Part shown: piece by piece, positions 42,166 through 51,952 of the stretch
Numbering within the stretch: the first letter of the stretch is position 1
Layout of the letters: every line of letters starts with the position of its first letter
The notes under the pieces: generated by a model
What the model saw: the letters and a program-made list of their open reading frames with translations, nothing else
The model's database searches: none
Told to the model about the DNA's origin: nothing
Assembly: GCF_003668575.1 (NCBI RefSeq)
Contig: NZ_RCVZ01000002.1
Coordinates: 62,001-126,000 of the forward strand
Reading direction: 5' to 3'
Origin: Falsibacillus albus
Lineage (GTDB): Bacteria; Bacillota; Bacilli; Bacillales; DSM-25281
Length of the DNA: 64,000 nucleotides
Position numbers and translations under genes: made by a program

Positions 42166-42200
42166 AAATAGCCACCGGATTTTAATCCGGCTGGCTATTA
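42166..42200. terminator. Hairpin between cotZ and cotO
   Basis: AATAGCC-A-CCGGATT / AATCCGG-C-TGGCTATT stem shared by the two converging genes; no long T-run. The cotO stop lies at its right edge. Confidence 0.65.
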
Positions 42201-42683
42201 CATAAGTCCGATCATCCGGATATCCCGTAAGTCATCCCGATTGATGATGACGGAATCATTTGTAAATGTTTTAATCTCAAGATATTTTCCGTTCATTTGT
42301 TGAATAATTCCTTTTGCCCTCAATTCTGTTGATATAAACTCGCATGGAAAAGGCGCTTTTCTTCCTGAAAAACCGGTAAGGTATTTTATTTTTTCATCCA
42401 GGTCCATTAATCTAAATGGTTTAACAGGGGTAAATGAATAGTCTGTATGAATTTCTTCAGCCAATTCATCCTCCTGTGCGTCTTCAATTTCTACAACATC
42501 CTGCAGTATAGCCTCTTCCTTTTGTTTTGGAGGCTTCGTTTTTTTCGGATGCTCAAAGACTTTTGTCGATGTTCGAAAAGTCGCCTGCATATTTGAAGCA
42601 CCAACGTGAAAATTAGGCTGTTGAATATAAATGAGGGGCTCTTGATTTCCCTTTGATGGCTTCGCTTCTTTATTCACCTTCAT
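42198..42683 (-). CDS. cotO: Spore coat protein CotO
   Basis: 161 residues: a long Lys/Glu-rich, low-order N-terminal half and a C-terminal CotO domain (D-L-D-E-K-I-K-Y-L-T-G-F and R-D-D-L-R-D-I-R-M-I-G-L). CotO (YjbX) is an outer-coat morphogenetic protein. GAGGAGG 5 nt before the ATG. Confidence 0.88.
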   Translation of the reverse strand: MKVNKEAKPSKGNQEPLIYIQQPNFHVGASNMQATFRTSTKVFEHPKKTKPPKQKEEAILQDVVEIEDAQEDELAEEIHTDYSFTPVKPFRLMDLDEKIKYLTGFSGRKAPFPCEFISTELRAKGIIQQMNGKYLEIKTFTNDSVIINRDDLRDIRMIGLM

Positions 42684-42859
42684 CTTCACCTCCTCAACAA
42701 GTCATTTCATTCTATATGTATGCATAAATAAGCAATACGTTTCCTTATCCATATCTAACGGAAAATTTACTTTCATCTCATTGTTTTTTAATCTTGCTTT
42801 GTTAATTTCATTATGAAGGAAACAGCATCTCCTTCTCCCCCCCAAAAGTAAATATAAAA

Positions 42860-42900
42860 AAATAGAGGCTGTCCAAACTTGGACAGCCTCTATTTTTTAG
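42860..42900 (-). terminator. Terminator of fabI
   Basis: TAGAGGCTGTCCAA / TTGGACAGCCTCTA perfect hairpin with A and T runs on both sides. Confidence 0.9.
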
Positions 42901-42925
42901 CATTTTTCGTACTTAATGACTGAAA

Positions 42926-43702
42926 TTATCCTAATATGTGATACCCTGAATCGACATGAATATTTTCTCCAGTGATCCCTCTAGCCAAATCGCTGAATAG
43001 GAAAAGAGCAGTATCACCGACTTCTTCAGGAGTCGTCGTTCTGCGGAGCGGAGCACGTTCTTCAATCTGCTTTAGGATGGAGTTGAAGTCACTTACCCCT
43101 TTAGCAGAAAGTGTACGGATCGGACCAGCCGAAATGGAATTCACGCGAACTCCATATTTGCCTAAATCACTGGCTAAATAGCGTACGCTAGCTTCAAGGG
43201 ATGCTTTGGCAACACCCATGACATTGTAGTTTTCAAGGACACGCTCTCCGCCAAGATAAGTCAATGTAACAATGCTTCCGCCTTGATTCATGAGTTCAAG
43301 CTTCTGCGCTGCCTTCGCAACGGCAGTCAAAGAATAAGAGCTGATATTCTGCGCCATAAGGAAGCCATCACGTGTTGTATTCATATACTCGCCATTTAAT
43401 TCTTCTTTTTTGGCAAATGCGATGCAATGGGCAATCCCATGAACGGCGCCGACTTTTGCTTTAATGTCGGCAAAGCTTTTTTCGATTTCTTCATCATTCG
43501 TCACATCACAAGGGATGACCATATATTCAGGATTCAGACTTGATGCTAGATCACGCACGCTTTTTTCCAGGCGTTCACCTGCATATGTAAAAACTAAATT
43601 TGCTCCGGCTTCATGCAATGATCTTGCAATGCCCCAAGCAATGCTCCTTTTGTTTGCAACACCCATCACGATAAATGATTTATTTTCTAAAGAAAGGTTC
43701 AT
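42926..43702 (-). CDS. fabI: Enoyl-ACP reductase FabI
   Basis: 258 residues. FabI-type SDR: N-terminal V-M-G-V-A-N-K-R-S-I-A-W-G, active site Y-N-V-M-G-V-A-K (Y-x6-K) and R-V-N-S-I-S-A-G-P-I-R-T-L. It reduces enoyl-ACP in the last step of fatty-acid elongation. GGAGG 8 nt before the ATG; an in-frame TTG overlaps the ribosome site. A FapR operator lies 29 bp upstream. Confidence 0.95.
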   Translation of the reverse strand: MNLSLENKSFIVMGVANKRSIAWGIARSLHEAGANLVFTYAGERLEKSVRDLASSLNPEYMVIPCDVTNDEEIEKSFADIKAKVGAVHGIAHCIAFAKKEELNGEYMNTTRDGFLMAQNISSYSLTAVAKAAQKLELMNQGGSIVTLTYLGGERVLENYNVMGVAKASLEASVRYLASDLGKYGVRVNSISAGPIRTLSAKGVSDFNSILKQIEERAPLRRTTTPEEVGDTALFLFSDLARGITGENIHVDSGYHILG

Positions 43703-43730
43703 TATTATTTCCTCCAATTACTACAAGTTA

Positions 43731-43747
43731 TTAGTACTTGGTACTAA
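43731..43747. promoter_or_regulatory. FapR operator of fabI
   Basis: TTAGTACTTGGTACTAA, a 17-bp inverted repeat (TTAGTAC/GTACTAA) matching the known FapR site TTAGTACC-N-RTACTAA. FapR represses fatty-acid genes until malonyl-CoA is high. Confidence 0.85.
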
Positions 43748-43778
43748 TTTTAACGTATTTCTAAAAAAATGAAAAGTT

Positions 43779-44264
43779 TTATCGGACAGCTTGTTTTATT
43801 TGGTTAATTTGATTTATATGGTGCCGTTCATGCCTGCCCAGCAATTCAAATATTTGCCAAGCCGGCATCTCACCGAAACGATGATGATCCAAACAATAGC
43901 CTTCCAATTCTCCTTCACTGAACCTTGACAAAAAGTCTTTTGTCAAGGCACGCGAATTCGATAATGCTTCGACTAAATCCGCTTTGGTTTGATAATCATC
44001 TTTGGGGTCAATCGGTGCCTTCATTTTCACCTCTGGGTCATCAAAAACAGAAAGATCTACCTTTTTAGGGTAGGAGATTTTCTTTTCCTCGACAGCTTTG
44101 AATGCTGCCTGCAGGAACCTTTTTTCCGCTCCTGCAAGATGCAGCACCACTTGGGCAATGCTCCATTTTCCTTCCTCTGGCTGCTCATTCAGCTTTTCAA
44201 CCTGAACATCGGAGAAGCTCTTCAATAAATCATTTCTGATTTGATCCAGCATTATTTCGTCCAT
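43779..44264 (-). CDS. DinB-superfamily protein
   Basis: 161 residues, four-helix bundle of the DinB type with a likely metal triad: His of Q-V-V-L-H-L-A-G and the two His of H-E-R-H-H-I-N-Q. Many members are bacillithiol- or mycothiol-dependent transferases; substrate unknown. It follows no clear operon; the next gene (fabI) has its own operator. Confidence 0.85.
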   Translation of the reverse strand: MDEIMLDQIRNDLLKSFSDVQVEKLNEQPEEGKWSIAQVVLHLAGAEKRFLQAAFKAVEEKKISYPKKVDLSVFDDPEVKMKAPIDPKDDYQTKADLVEALSNSRALTKDFLSRFSEGELEGYCLDHHRFGEMPAWQIFELLGRHERHHINQINQIKQAVR

Positions 44265-44345
44265 TTTTCATCCCCCGTTTATCAAATGTTACTTCAAATA
44301 TACCATCGGTTAACAGAATTTTCTATCAATATGACAAGCGGCAGC

Positions 44346-46211
44346 TTAACACACTTCACAAAACTCAAGTTCACGTTTCAGCTCATCGACATATTTCTTT
44401 GATCCCGTGACAATCAAGCGGTCATTCATTAATAATTCAGTATCTCCATGGGGCACGATGGAATCCTTCCCTCTGAAAATACGGACAAATATGATATCAC
44501 CAGTGAAAGGAAATTCACGAAGCGTCATTCCGTCAAATTGAATGTTCATCATTTTTATTTCGTACAATGAGGTTTCCTGGTTGGTTAAAATATTGATTAA
44601 ATTCGGTGATTCGATTAAACCTCTTAACAAAGTTTTATTGGACAGCATAGCAGAAAAGATCTCTACATCATGGTCGATCAGGTTCTCTTCCAAATCCGGA
44701 CTTTCCACCAAAGTGATGACTCGGTCGACTCCTTGATCCTTGGCTGCGATGGCAAGCATCGCATTCATTTCTTCATCTCCAGTAGAAAATACGGCAATAT
44801 CAGCTGTAAAAAGACCTTCAGTAATTAAGGTATCCATATGATAATTGTCGATTTCGTGCACTTCAAATAAGGAATCTGAAATTTGCTTATCCGATTTTTC
44901 CATCTTTGTATGATATAAGATAGGGCTGTATAGAGATGATTCAAGCTCTCTTGAAACGGGAAGTGTAAGCTGGTTCGCTCCGACAAATGCCACTCTTATT
45001 TTCGTTGGTTCCGCATTTTCCTTAGGAAAGTATTTTTTAAAGAAAATAGGTGTGATTACACATGTGATGACGGCAACCAAGATCAACGTACCACTGATTT
45101 CATTTGTAATGATGTCCAGTCTCTCAGCGATCTTTGCTGCTGCTATGACCAATGATAATGTGGATGTCAATAAAAATGCAGATGCAATGACCGTCTTGGA
45201 ATCATACCACTTCTTCAATGCGTATACAGGGATGAACTTGGATATCAAAAAAGCGATCATCAGCAAGGGAATTAAAAGAAGCATTTTTTTATCGCTCAAT
45301 AACGTCCATAAATCAAGGTCGACCCCTACCATCACAAAGAAAATCGGAATCAGGAACCCATAGCCGAAAGAGTCAAGTTTATGGATCATTTCCTGATTCG
45401 GCGATAAAAGGGACACCAGCACACCAGCCAGAAAGGCACCCAATATATTTTCAGCACCGACTGATTCAGACAAAGCTACGAGCAAAATGATCAATGTAAA
45501 TACAGCTCTCGTACCAATTTGAATTGTCCCTGCTGACATTTTCTCAAAGATTTTTCGGTCTTGGAATCTTTTGCCGACAAAATAGAGGATGACACCTGCC
45601 ACAAACAGGATGAGCAGAAGCCACATATTCCCTTGAGCTTTATCATTCAATGATACAAAGACGGAAAGCAGGATCATAGTTGCCAGGTCGGCGATGACGG
45701 CGATAAGCAATATGATTTGCCCGATACCGGTATTCATTAAATGTTCTTCTTTTAATGTCGGAACAACGACCCCAAGTGAGATTGTTGAAATGATGAGTGT
45801 CATCAGGAATGCATTGTGTATTAAACCAAACAATACGAATAAATAAGACAATCCAAGTGAAACAACAAATATACCGCTGAATATGACAATGGCGACAAGA
45901 AAACGATTTGGTTCCAATTTTCCGTTCGGCAGGGTTTCTCTTTTTTGGCTGCCTTTAAATGCCGAAAAGTCAATTTCAACACCGCTCAGGAACATTAGAA
46001 AAATAAATCCCAGCGTTGACAAAGTGCCAAGCCACATATCCTGTGTGACCAGGTTGAATCCCGACTTCCCAAGCAATAAGCCTACAAGGATCTCCGCCAC
46101 AACGACTGGAATGAAGTTCAATTTTAAGCGGTGCAAAAGAATCGGTGTAATAAACGCCGCCAAGATGACAATAACAAGTGATGCTACAGACGCATGCTGC
46201 TCCACGCTCAT
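44346..46211 (-). CDS. yjbQ: CPA2 cation:proton antiporter with TrkA domains (YjbQ-like)
   Basis: 621 residues: 12-13 membrane helices (residues ~1-385, G-K-S-G-F-N-L and G-A-F-L-A-G-V-L-V-S), then a TrkA-N-like domain (~405-520, F-V-G-A-N-Q-L) and a TrkA-C domain near the end. Such proteins expel K+ or Na+ in exchange for protons. It follows mgtE by 19 bases, so the two may share a message. Confidence 0.88.
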   Translation of the reverse strand: MSVEQHASVASLVIVILAAFITPILLHRLKLNFIPVVVAEILVGLLLGKSGFNLVTQDMWLGTLSTLGFIFLMFLSGVEIDFSAFKGSQKRETLPNGKLEPNRFLVAIVIFSGIFVVSLGLSYLFVLFGLIHNAFLMTLIISTISLGVVVPTLKEEHLMNTGIGQIILLIAVIADLATMILLSVFVSLNDKAQGNMWLLLILFVAGVILYFVGKRFQDRKIFEKMSAGTIQIGTRAVFTLIILLVALSESVGAENILGAFLAGVLVSLLSPNQEMIHKLDSFGYGFLIPIFFVMVGVDLDLWTLLSDKKMLLLIPLLMIAFLISKFIPVYALKKWYDSKTVIASAFLLTSTLSLVIAAAKIAERLDIITNEISGTLILVAVITCVITPIFFKKYFPKENAEPTKIRVAFVGANQLTLPVSRELESSLYSPILYHTKMEKSDKQISDSLFEVHEIDNYHMDTLITEGLFTADIAVFSTGDEEMNAMLAIAAKDQGVDRVITLVESPDLEENLIDHDVEIFSAMLSNKTLLRGLIESPNLINILTNQETSLYEIKMMNIQFDGMTLREFPFTGDIIFVRIFRGKDSIVPHGDTELLMNDRLIVTGSKKYVDELKRELEFCEVC

Positions 46212-46230
46212 CTCCCCTTTACAGTTGTAT

Positions 46231-47604
46231 CTATATTAAATAATCCATAAAAATTGTAGCCATGCCAAAGTATATTAAAACGGAAATGATGTCATTGATC
46301 GTCGTAATGAATGGACCCGATGCAACTGCAGGATCGATTTTTAACTTATGCATCAGAAGCGGCACCAAAGCTCCTGCCAAAGTAGCCACAAACAATGAAG
46401 CAACAATGGAAAAGCCAACGAGCATGCCAAGGTAAATGCTTCCTTGCCAAACATAAACGATCACCGATACGAGCAGTCCACAGCATGTACCCGTGATAAT
46501 CCCCGTGCCGGCTTCCCGAGCCACCAATTTCCATTTACTTTCCTTTTCCAAGTCTCCGGTCGCAATCCCTCTCACGACAACTGCCAGGGCCTGGGTTCCC
46601 GTATTCCCCGACATCCCGCCGATCAATGGGATGAATACTGCCAATATGGCCACTTTGTTCAACGTATCTTCAAACCTGCCAATGAGACTTGCTGTAAACA
46701 TTCCCAAAAACAACAAAACAATCAGCCATGGAAGACGCTTTTTAGCCGCGGAAAAAGGATTTCGATCAACCGTATCCATATCCGTCACACCAGCCAATTT
46801 CGAATAATCATCAGATGCTTCTTCATCCAGTACATCAATGATGTCATCGACGGTAATGATTCCCAACAGATGGTTCTGAAAGTCCACTACAGGGACAGCC
46901 AAAAAGTTATAATCCTTCATTTTTTTTGCGACAGCCTCTTGATCCTCACCTACAGAGACCGAAACTACTTTACTATACATGATTTCATGAATCATCGTTT
47001 CATCATCGCTGACGATTAAATCGCGGAGGGAAATGACTCCGGCCAGCCTTCTCTCTTCATCGACTACATAAACATAATAGATCGTTTCGGCATTCGGTGC
47101 TTCGTTTTTCAATATGAACATAGCCGAACGGACAGTTTGATTGGCAGAAATTGCGACGAATTCTGTCGTCATGATACTACCTGCAGTATATTCTTCGTAA
47201 TGAAGCAATTCCTTTATTTCTTCCGCAGCCTCTTCATCCATAATCGTTAAATATGTAGCAACTTGTTCCTTTTCCAATTCATTTAATACATCGACAGCAT
47301 CGTCGGCGTACATATTGGCGAGCATGGAAGAAGCATACTCCAAGTCCATTTCAGTCAATATGCTTTGATAATCTTCTTCGTCGATCTCAATATTTTCAAA
47401 GATATCGGCCATTTCTTCAGGGGAGAGGAATTGATAAATGACCGTTCTAAGACCTTTATCCACCTTTAAGAAGAACTGTGCTTGGTCATACGAGTGCAGG
47501 GTCATGAATTCATGCCTGAATTGGTCCAATTCATGGTTTTGCAATGACTCAATCAAATAAGGAAAAGATATTTCTGTGTTCTCTTGTGCTTGACCTTGCC
47601 CCAT
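46231..47604 (-). CDS. mgtE: Magnesium transporter MgtE
   Basis: 457 residues: N-terminal superhelical domain, two CBS domains (~135-260), then five membrane helices with G-G-M-S-G-N-T-G-T-Q-A (Mg2+ pore). Start MGQGQAQ has GAAGGAGG at good spacing; the open frame further upstream would overlap the divergent prpE start and encode an unrelated hydrophobic stretch. No M-box riboswitch was seen in the leader. Confidence 0.92.
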   Translation of the reverse strand: MGQGQAQENTEISFPYLIESLQNHELDQFRHEFMTLHSYDQAQFFLKVDKGLRTVIYQFLSPEEMADIFENIEIDEEDYQSILTEMDLEYASSMLANMYADDAVDVLNELEKEQVATYLTIMDEEAAEEIKELLHYEEYTAGSIMTTEFVAISANQTVRSAMFILKNEAPNAETIYYVYVVDEERRLAGVISLRDLIVSDDETMIHEIMYSKVVSVSVGEDQEAVAKKMKDYNFLAVPVVDFQNHLLGIITVDDIIDVLDEEASDDYSKLAGVTDMDTVDRNPFSAAKKRLPWLIVLLFLGMFTASLIGRFEDTLNKVAILAVFIPLIGGMSGNTGTQALAVVVRGIATGDLEKESKWKLVAREAGTGIITGTCCGLLVSVIVYVWQGSIYLGMLVGFSIVASLFVATLAGALVPLLMHKLKIDPAVASGPFITTINDIISVLIYFGMATIFMDYLI

Positions 47605-47797
47605 ATTCCCTTCCTCCTTCACACTTCTTATTTTTTCTTCCATCATACTAGCAAATTTTTCGACTGTTGTCTCTTGAGAGCCTATATCACATTCATTTAG
47701 TATTTCCACAACCAAGTCTGCGCATGTTCCTGAATCAATTCTTTGCTTTTCATGCCATAATAGAAAAAGGATTAAAAGAAAGGCAATGAGGTGTATT

Positions 47798-48535
47798 ATG
47801 AAAATCGACATCATTGGAGACATCCACGGATGCATGAAAGAGTTTGAAACGCTGACTGAACAAATGGGCTACAAATGGGAAAAAGATCTTCCTGTGCATG
47901 AGGATGATAGACTGCTCGGTTTTGTAGGTGATCTAACCGATCGCGGTCCCGACTCGCTTGAAGTAATCCAAACCGTTTGGAAACTATGGAAAAAAGGGCA
48001 GGCTTTGTTTGCTCCTGGCAACCACTGCAACAAGCTTTACCGATATTTGAATGGGAATAATGTACAAATCACACACGGGCTGGAAACAACAGTCGCAGAG
48101 TTTGATGCTTTGACAATATCAAACAGAAACGACATTGCGGCAATGTTCATGGAATTATATGAGGAATCCCCATTATACCATGTTTTAGATAATGGGAAAT
48201 TGATAATAGCTCATGCGGGTATAAAAGAAGATGATATCGGAAAGTATAGCAAAAAAGTTAAAACATTTGTTCTTTATGGAGATATTACAGGAGAAAAGCA
48301 TCCGGATGGGTCTCCTGTGAGAAGGGATTGGGCCAAACATTACCAAGGCAGCGCCTGGATTGTTTACGGCCACACCCCTGTGAAAGAAGCAAGGCTCATC
48401 AACCGTACCATAAACATTGATACAGGCGCCGTTTTCGGAGGCAGCCTGACATCCGTTCGATATCCAGAAATGAACCTTTACAACGTCCCTTCCTCCATGC
48501 CATACGTAAAAGAAAAATTCCGGACATTTGACTAA
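47798..48535 (+). CDS. prpE: Bis(5'-nucleosyl)-tetraphosphatase PrpE
   Basis: 245 residues; metallophosphoesterase motifs [22 protein letters not shown] and Y-G-H-T-P. It hydrolyses Ap4A asymmetrically; in B. subtilis it also affects spore germination. ATG after GAGGTG. Its TAA stop supplies the first base of the 152-bp tandem array. Confidence 0.93.
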   Translation: MKIDIIGDIHGCMKEFETLTEQMGYKWEKDLPVHEDDRLLGFVGDLTDRGPDSLEVIQTVWKLWKKGQALFAPGNHCNKLYRYLNGNNVQITHGLETTVAEFDALTISNRNDIAAMFMELYEESPLYHVLDNGKLIIAHAGIKEDDIGKYSKKVKTFVLYGDITGEKHPDGSPVRRDWAKHYQGSAWIVYGHTPVKEARLINRTINIDTGAVFGGSLTSVRYPEMNLYNVPSSMPYVKEKFRTFD

Positions 48536-49180
48536 GAAAAGCGGAGGCTGCTTGGTTAGAGGCGAAGAGATTGGACTGAAGCACCGCGAGATAAAGGAAA
48601 CACGATGAGCGGAGCGAATCGATGTTGACTTATCGTAAGCGTGCTGAAGGAAATCTCACAGCCTCTAGCTGCCGGAGCTGGACAATAGAAAAGCGGAGGC
48701 TGCTTGTTCAGAGGCGAAGAGATTGGACTGAAGCACCGCGAGATAAAGGAAACACGATGAGCGGAGCGAATCGATGTTGACTTATCGTAAGCGTGCTGAA
48801 GGAAATCTCACAGCCTCTAGCTGCCGGAGCTGGACAATAGAAAAGCGGAGGCTGCTTGTTCAGAGGCGAAGAGATTGGACTGAAGCACCGCGAGATAAAG
48901 GAAACACGATGAGCGGAGCGAATCGATGTTGACTTATCGTAAGCGTGCTGAAGGAAATCTCACAGCCTCTAGCTGCCGGAGCTGGACAATAGAAAAGCGG
49001 AGGCTGCTTGTTCAGAGGCGAAGAGATTGGACTGAAGCACCGCGAGATAAAGGAAACACGATGAGCGGAGCGAATCGATGTTGACTTATCGTAAGCGTGC
49101 TGAAGGAAATCTCACAGCCTCTAGCTGCCGGAGCTGGACAATAGAAAAGCGGAGGCTGCTTGGTTAGAGGCGAAGAGATT
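48535..49180. repeat. 152-bp tandem repeat array, four full units plus a partial one
   Basis: Units start at 48535, 48687, 48839, 48991 and 49143, exactly 152 bp apart; the fifth stops after about 38 bp. Units are almost identical; units 1 and 5 have CTTGGTTAGAGG where units 2-4 have CTTGTTCAGAGG. Each unit is self-complementary (GGAGGCTG... with ...CAGCCTC, GAGATT with AAATCTC), so transcripts would fold into long stems. No open frame of note and no repeat-spacer pattern, so not CRISPR. Confidence 0.95.
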
Positions 49181-49242
49181 TTGAAAATTGCAGGTCAAAT
49201 TTTCCTTGGACTGAAAAGTTTGTGCCGAATTTTGCCGCATTT

Positions 49243-49388
49243 TGTCGATTGGCCGATATATGCTTATAATTGACCGATATATTCTATTTTAGACCGATAT
49301 ACACCTGAGATTGACCGATATATTCTAACTTAGACCGATATACAACTGAAATTGACCGATTTATTCAAATTCCGGTCAATAATCGGGA
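49243..49388. repeat. Phased GACCGATATA boxes
   Basis: CCGATATA or CCGATTTA begins at 49253, 49274, 49294, 49315, 49335 and 49356: spacing 21, 20, 21, 20, 21 bp, i.e. two helical turns. Five are preceded by TTGA or TAGA. An inverted CCGGTCAAT follows at 49372. The flanks between boxes differ, apart from an alternating ATTCTA / ACACCTGA wording. Confidence 0.9.
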
Positions 49389-49463
49389 AAAATGGATGAT
49401 AAAACACCAATCGCCCCACTCCTAAAGAGTTAAATTAGCAAGTTTTCACCAAAACAACCATTC

Positions 49464-49503
49464 AAAAAAGGAGTTTGAACTGCTAAAAGTTCAAACTCCT
49501 TCT
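49464..49503. terminator. Terminator of the yjbO operon
   Basis: AAGGAGTTTGAAC / GTTCAAACTCCTT hairpin; on the minus strand it ends in TTTTTTG. Confidence 0.88.
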
Positions 49504-49535
49504 TTATGCACCTTCAAGTCATCATTAATGAAGAA

Positions 49536-50444
49536 TTATACATCTTCGAAATTAGAGCCGATCAATGATTCCAGGTCCTTCGGCAATCTTGATCGGAAGG
49601 TCAAAGTCTTTTCCTGGAATGGATGAAAAAAGGACAATTCAGTACAATGGAGTGCCTGCCTTTGAAGCAGCTCTGTATTGCCGCCGTATAAATCATCGCC
49701 GATAAGGGGGTGCCCTTTATATGTCATATGGACCCTTATTTGATGGGTCCTCCCGGTTTCAAGATTCAGCTGGACCAGTGACATCCGTTCATTTGCATGC
49801 AGCACCTTGTAATGAGTGACTGCCGGCCGGCCATCCCATGTGACTTCCCTTTCAATGATGCTTGTTTTTTTCCTTCCAATCGGGGCATCTATCGTTTCTT
49901 CAAGCGGTGTAGGGATCCCTTCCACCACAGCTTGATATGTTCGTTGAATGAGCCTTTTCTGCTGCTGATTTGACAGCAAATGATGGACAAACCGATGCTT
50001 TGCCACAAGGAGGAGGCCAGAGGTATCGCGATCGAGCCTTGTCACGATATGTATAGTTGATGAAATTCCATTCTCCTTATAATAGCTAAGCAGGGCATTT
50101 GCCAAACTCCCCTTCGGATGCTCCCGAGAAGGAATCGTATTCATATATGGCTGCTTGTCGATGACCATTACATCATCATCTTCATAGACAATATTCAATG
50201 GAAGCGTTTCTGCCACAAGTCCATCACTGTGAATTTCAACCGGAAACTCGACGTTCAGCACATCTTTTTCCTTCAATACATATCTGACATTTACTTCTTC
50301 GCCATTAACCGTGATTTTCCCACCGGCAAATTTAATATCAGTCAATGCACGCTTGGAGATGTTTTGTTCTGAAAGAAATTGCTTAATTTTCTTGGCAGCG
50401 TCTTCGTGCTTAATTTCCCACGAGATCTTATATACTTTTGACAT
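49536..50444 (-). CDS. yjbO: RluA-family pseudouridine synthase (YjbO)
   Basis: 302 residues: N-terminal S4 RNA-binding part (residues ~15-75) and RluA catalytic domain with H-I-V-T-R-L-D-R-D-T-S-G-L-L (catalytic Asp) and G-R-T-H-Q-I-R-V-H. It modifies uridines in rRNA, like RluD. Follows nadK by 15 bases. Confidence 0.92.
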   Translation of the reverse strand: MSKVYKISWEIKHEDAAKKIKQFLSEQNISKRALTDIKFAGGKITVNGEEVNVRYVLKEKDVLNVEFPVEIHSDGLVAETLPLNIVYEDDDVMVIDKQPYMNTIPSREHPKGSLANALLSYYKENGISSTIHIVTRLDRDTSGLLLVAKHRFVHHLLSNQQQKRLIQRTYQAVVEGIPTPLEETIDAPIGRKKTSIIEREVTWDGRPAVTHYKVLHANERMSLVQLNLETGRTHQIRVHMTYKGHPLIGDDLYGGNTELLQRQALHCTELSFFHPFQEKTLTFRSRLPKDLESLIGSNFEDV

Positions 50445-50459
50445 ACTGCTGTCTCCCTG

Positions 50460-51254
50460 TTAATCCGCGACAAACGAATCGTGTACTCGTTTCCAGAACG
50501 GGAACGGGCGGAACCTGGCGAAGCGGATCCGTTCATCTGCAACCCTGAACTGAATCGATTTTACATCCTTATGCAAAAGTGTTAAATGATCGATCGTTAT
50601 CAAGAAATCAGTTTTGTTGACCGGCTTTAGCATGCACGTATGATGTGCTGGTAAAATGAGCGGCGATCCGATTGTACGAAAGACTTTATTATTGATTGAG
50701 GCCATCTCAGCCAACTGGATGGCAGGCAGCGAAGGATGGATGATCGCTCCGCCAAGGGCTTTGTTATAGGCAGTACTTCCTGAAGGCGTCGATACACATA
50801 ATCCGTCGCCGCGAAATCTTTCAAAATGCTGGCCCCTGATTTCCACATCCATCACTAATGTTCCTTCGACCGCTTTCACAGTAGACTCATTCAATCCAAG
50901 GTACCTCGTTTCCTTCCCGCCATGCTGGTAGCGGATAATGACCTCGAGAAGCGGATATTCGATCACTTGATATGGTGTTTTGGCAATCGCAATGACCAAT
51001 TTTTCAATTTCTTCAGGCACCCAATCAGCGTAAAAACCGAGGTGCCCGGTATGAACACCGACAAAAGCCGTTCGATCTAAACGGGAGCTATAACGGTGGA
51101 AGGCATATAAGAGCGTCCCATCCCCTCCGACTGATATGACGATATCCGGCTGGTCTTCGTCGTATTCCAAATTAAAATCCTGTAAATAGGTCCGCATTTT
51201 ATGCATCAGTGCGTTTGATTTGGAATCCCCTTTTGACGTGATAGCAAATTTCAT
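50460..51254 (-). CDS. nadK: NAD kinase
   Basis: 264 residues with V-G-G-D-G-T (43-47 catalytic GGDGT), N-E-S-T-V and T-P-S-G-S-T-A-Y-N. It makes NADP from NAD. ATG near AAAGGGTG; an ATG three codons earlier is possible. Part of the unit yjbM - nadK - yjbO. Confidence 0.93.
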   Translation of the reverse strand: MKFAITSKGDSKSNALMHKMRTYLQDFNLEYDEDQPDIVISVGGDGTLLYAFHRYSSRLDRTAFVGVHTGHLGFYADWVPEEIEKLVIAIAKTPYQVIEYPLLEVIIRYQHGGKETRYLGLNESTVKAVEGTLVMDVEIRGQHFERFRGDGLCVSTPSGSTAYNKALGGAIIHPSLPAIQLAEMASINNKVFRTIGSPLILPAHHTCMLKPVNKTDFLITIDHLTLLHKDVKSIQFRVADERIRFARFRPFPFWKRVHDSFVAD

Positions 51255-51280
51255 CCTATACACCCTTTTCGTCTAATTGT

Positions 51281-51925
51281 CTAAGTATTTTTCTTATTGT
51301 CCTTATGTATATCCTTTTTGTTTGAAAAGAAGGCTTGTGCCTCTTGGATTTCCTCTCTAATGAGGGACATCTCTTCATCCAATCGAAATGCTGCTTCAGC
51401 GGCTCGCTGCAGCCTCATCTTAATTTCCTCCGGAAACTGCCCTTTATACTTATAATTAAGGGAATGTTCGATGGTTGCCCAAAAATTCATGGCGAGTGTC
51501 CGAATTTGTATTTCCATCAAAATATTTTTCTCACCTTGAATGGTCTGGACCGGATAGCGGATGACTAAATGATAAGACCGATAGCCGCTCTGTTTCTTAT
51601 GCGAGATGTAATCTCTTTCCTCGACAATTTCAAAATCATTCCTTCTTCGCAGCAATTCCACCACTGTCTTAATGTCATCAACAAATTGACACATCATCCT
51701 TAGACCCGCGATATCCTGCATCTCTGATTCAAGCCGATCCAATGGAATCCCCTTTTGGTTGGCTTTATCCAATATGCTGGCAATCGGTTTGACTCTGCCT
51801 GTTACGAATTCAATCGGGGAATGCACGCTTTCCATTTCGAATTGACCGCGCATCCCTTTCAGTTTTATCTTTAATTCGTCAACAGCTTGTTTATATGGTG
51901 CTAAAAAAATTTCCCAATGCTTCAT
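51281..51925 (-). CDS. yjbM: Small alarmone synthetase (RelQ/SasB type)
   Basis: 214 residues; single RelA/SpoT synthetase domain with S-G-Y-R-S-Y-H-L-V-I-R (GTP/ATP site) and E-I-Q-I-R-T, no hydrolase or regulatory domain. It makes (p)ppGpp. Start at the ATG after GAGGTGGGG. Confidence 0.92.
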   Translation of the reverse strand: MKHWEIFLAPYKQAVDELKIKLKGMRGQFEMESVHSPIEFVTGRVKPIASILDKANQKGIPLDRLESEMQDIAGLRMMCQFVDDIKTVVELLRRRNDFEIVEERDYISHKKQSGYRSYHLVIRYPVQTIQGEKNILMEIQIRTLAMNFWATIEHSLNYKYKGQFPEEIKMRLQRAAEAAFRLDEEMSLIREEIQEAQAFFSNKKDIHKDNKKNT

Positions 51926-51952
51926 TTTCCCCACCTCATGTTGACTACAACT

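Noticed and set aside
47605-47797. M-box (Mg2+) riboswitch before mgtE
   Set aside because: The leader is short and none of the conserved M-box wording was found on the minus strand.
47605-47835. N-terminal extension of MgtE by 77 residues
   Set aside because: It would overlap the prpE start, reads as an unrelated hydrophobic stretch, and the internal ATG at 47604 has an ideal ribosome site and family-like start.
48535-49180. Tandem array as a CRISPR locus
   Set aside because: The whole 152-bp unit is repeated without variable spacers, and no cas gene is near.
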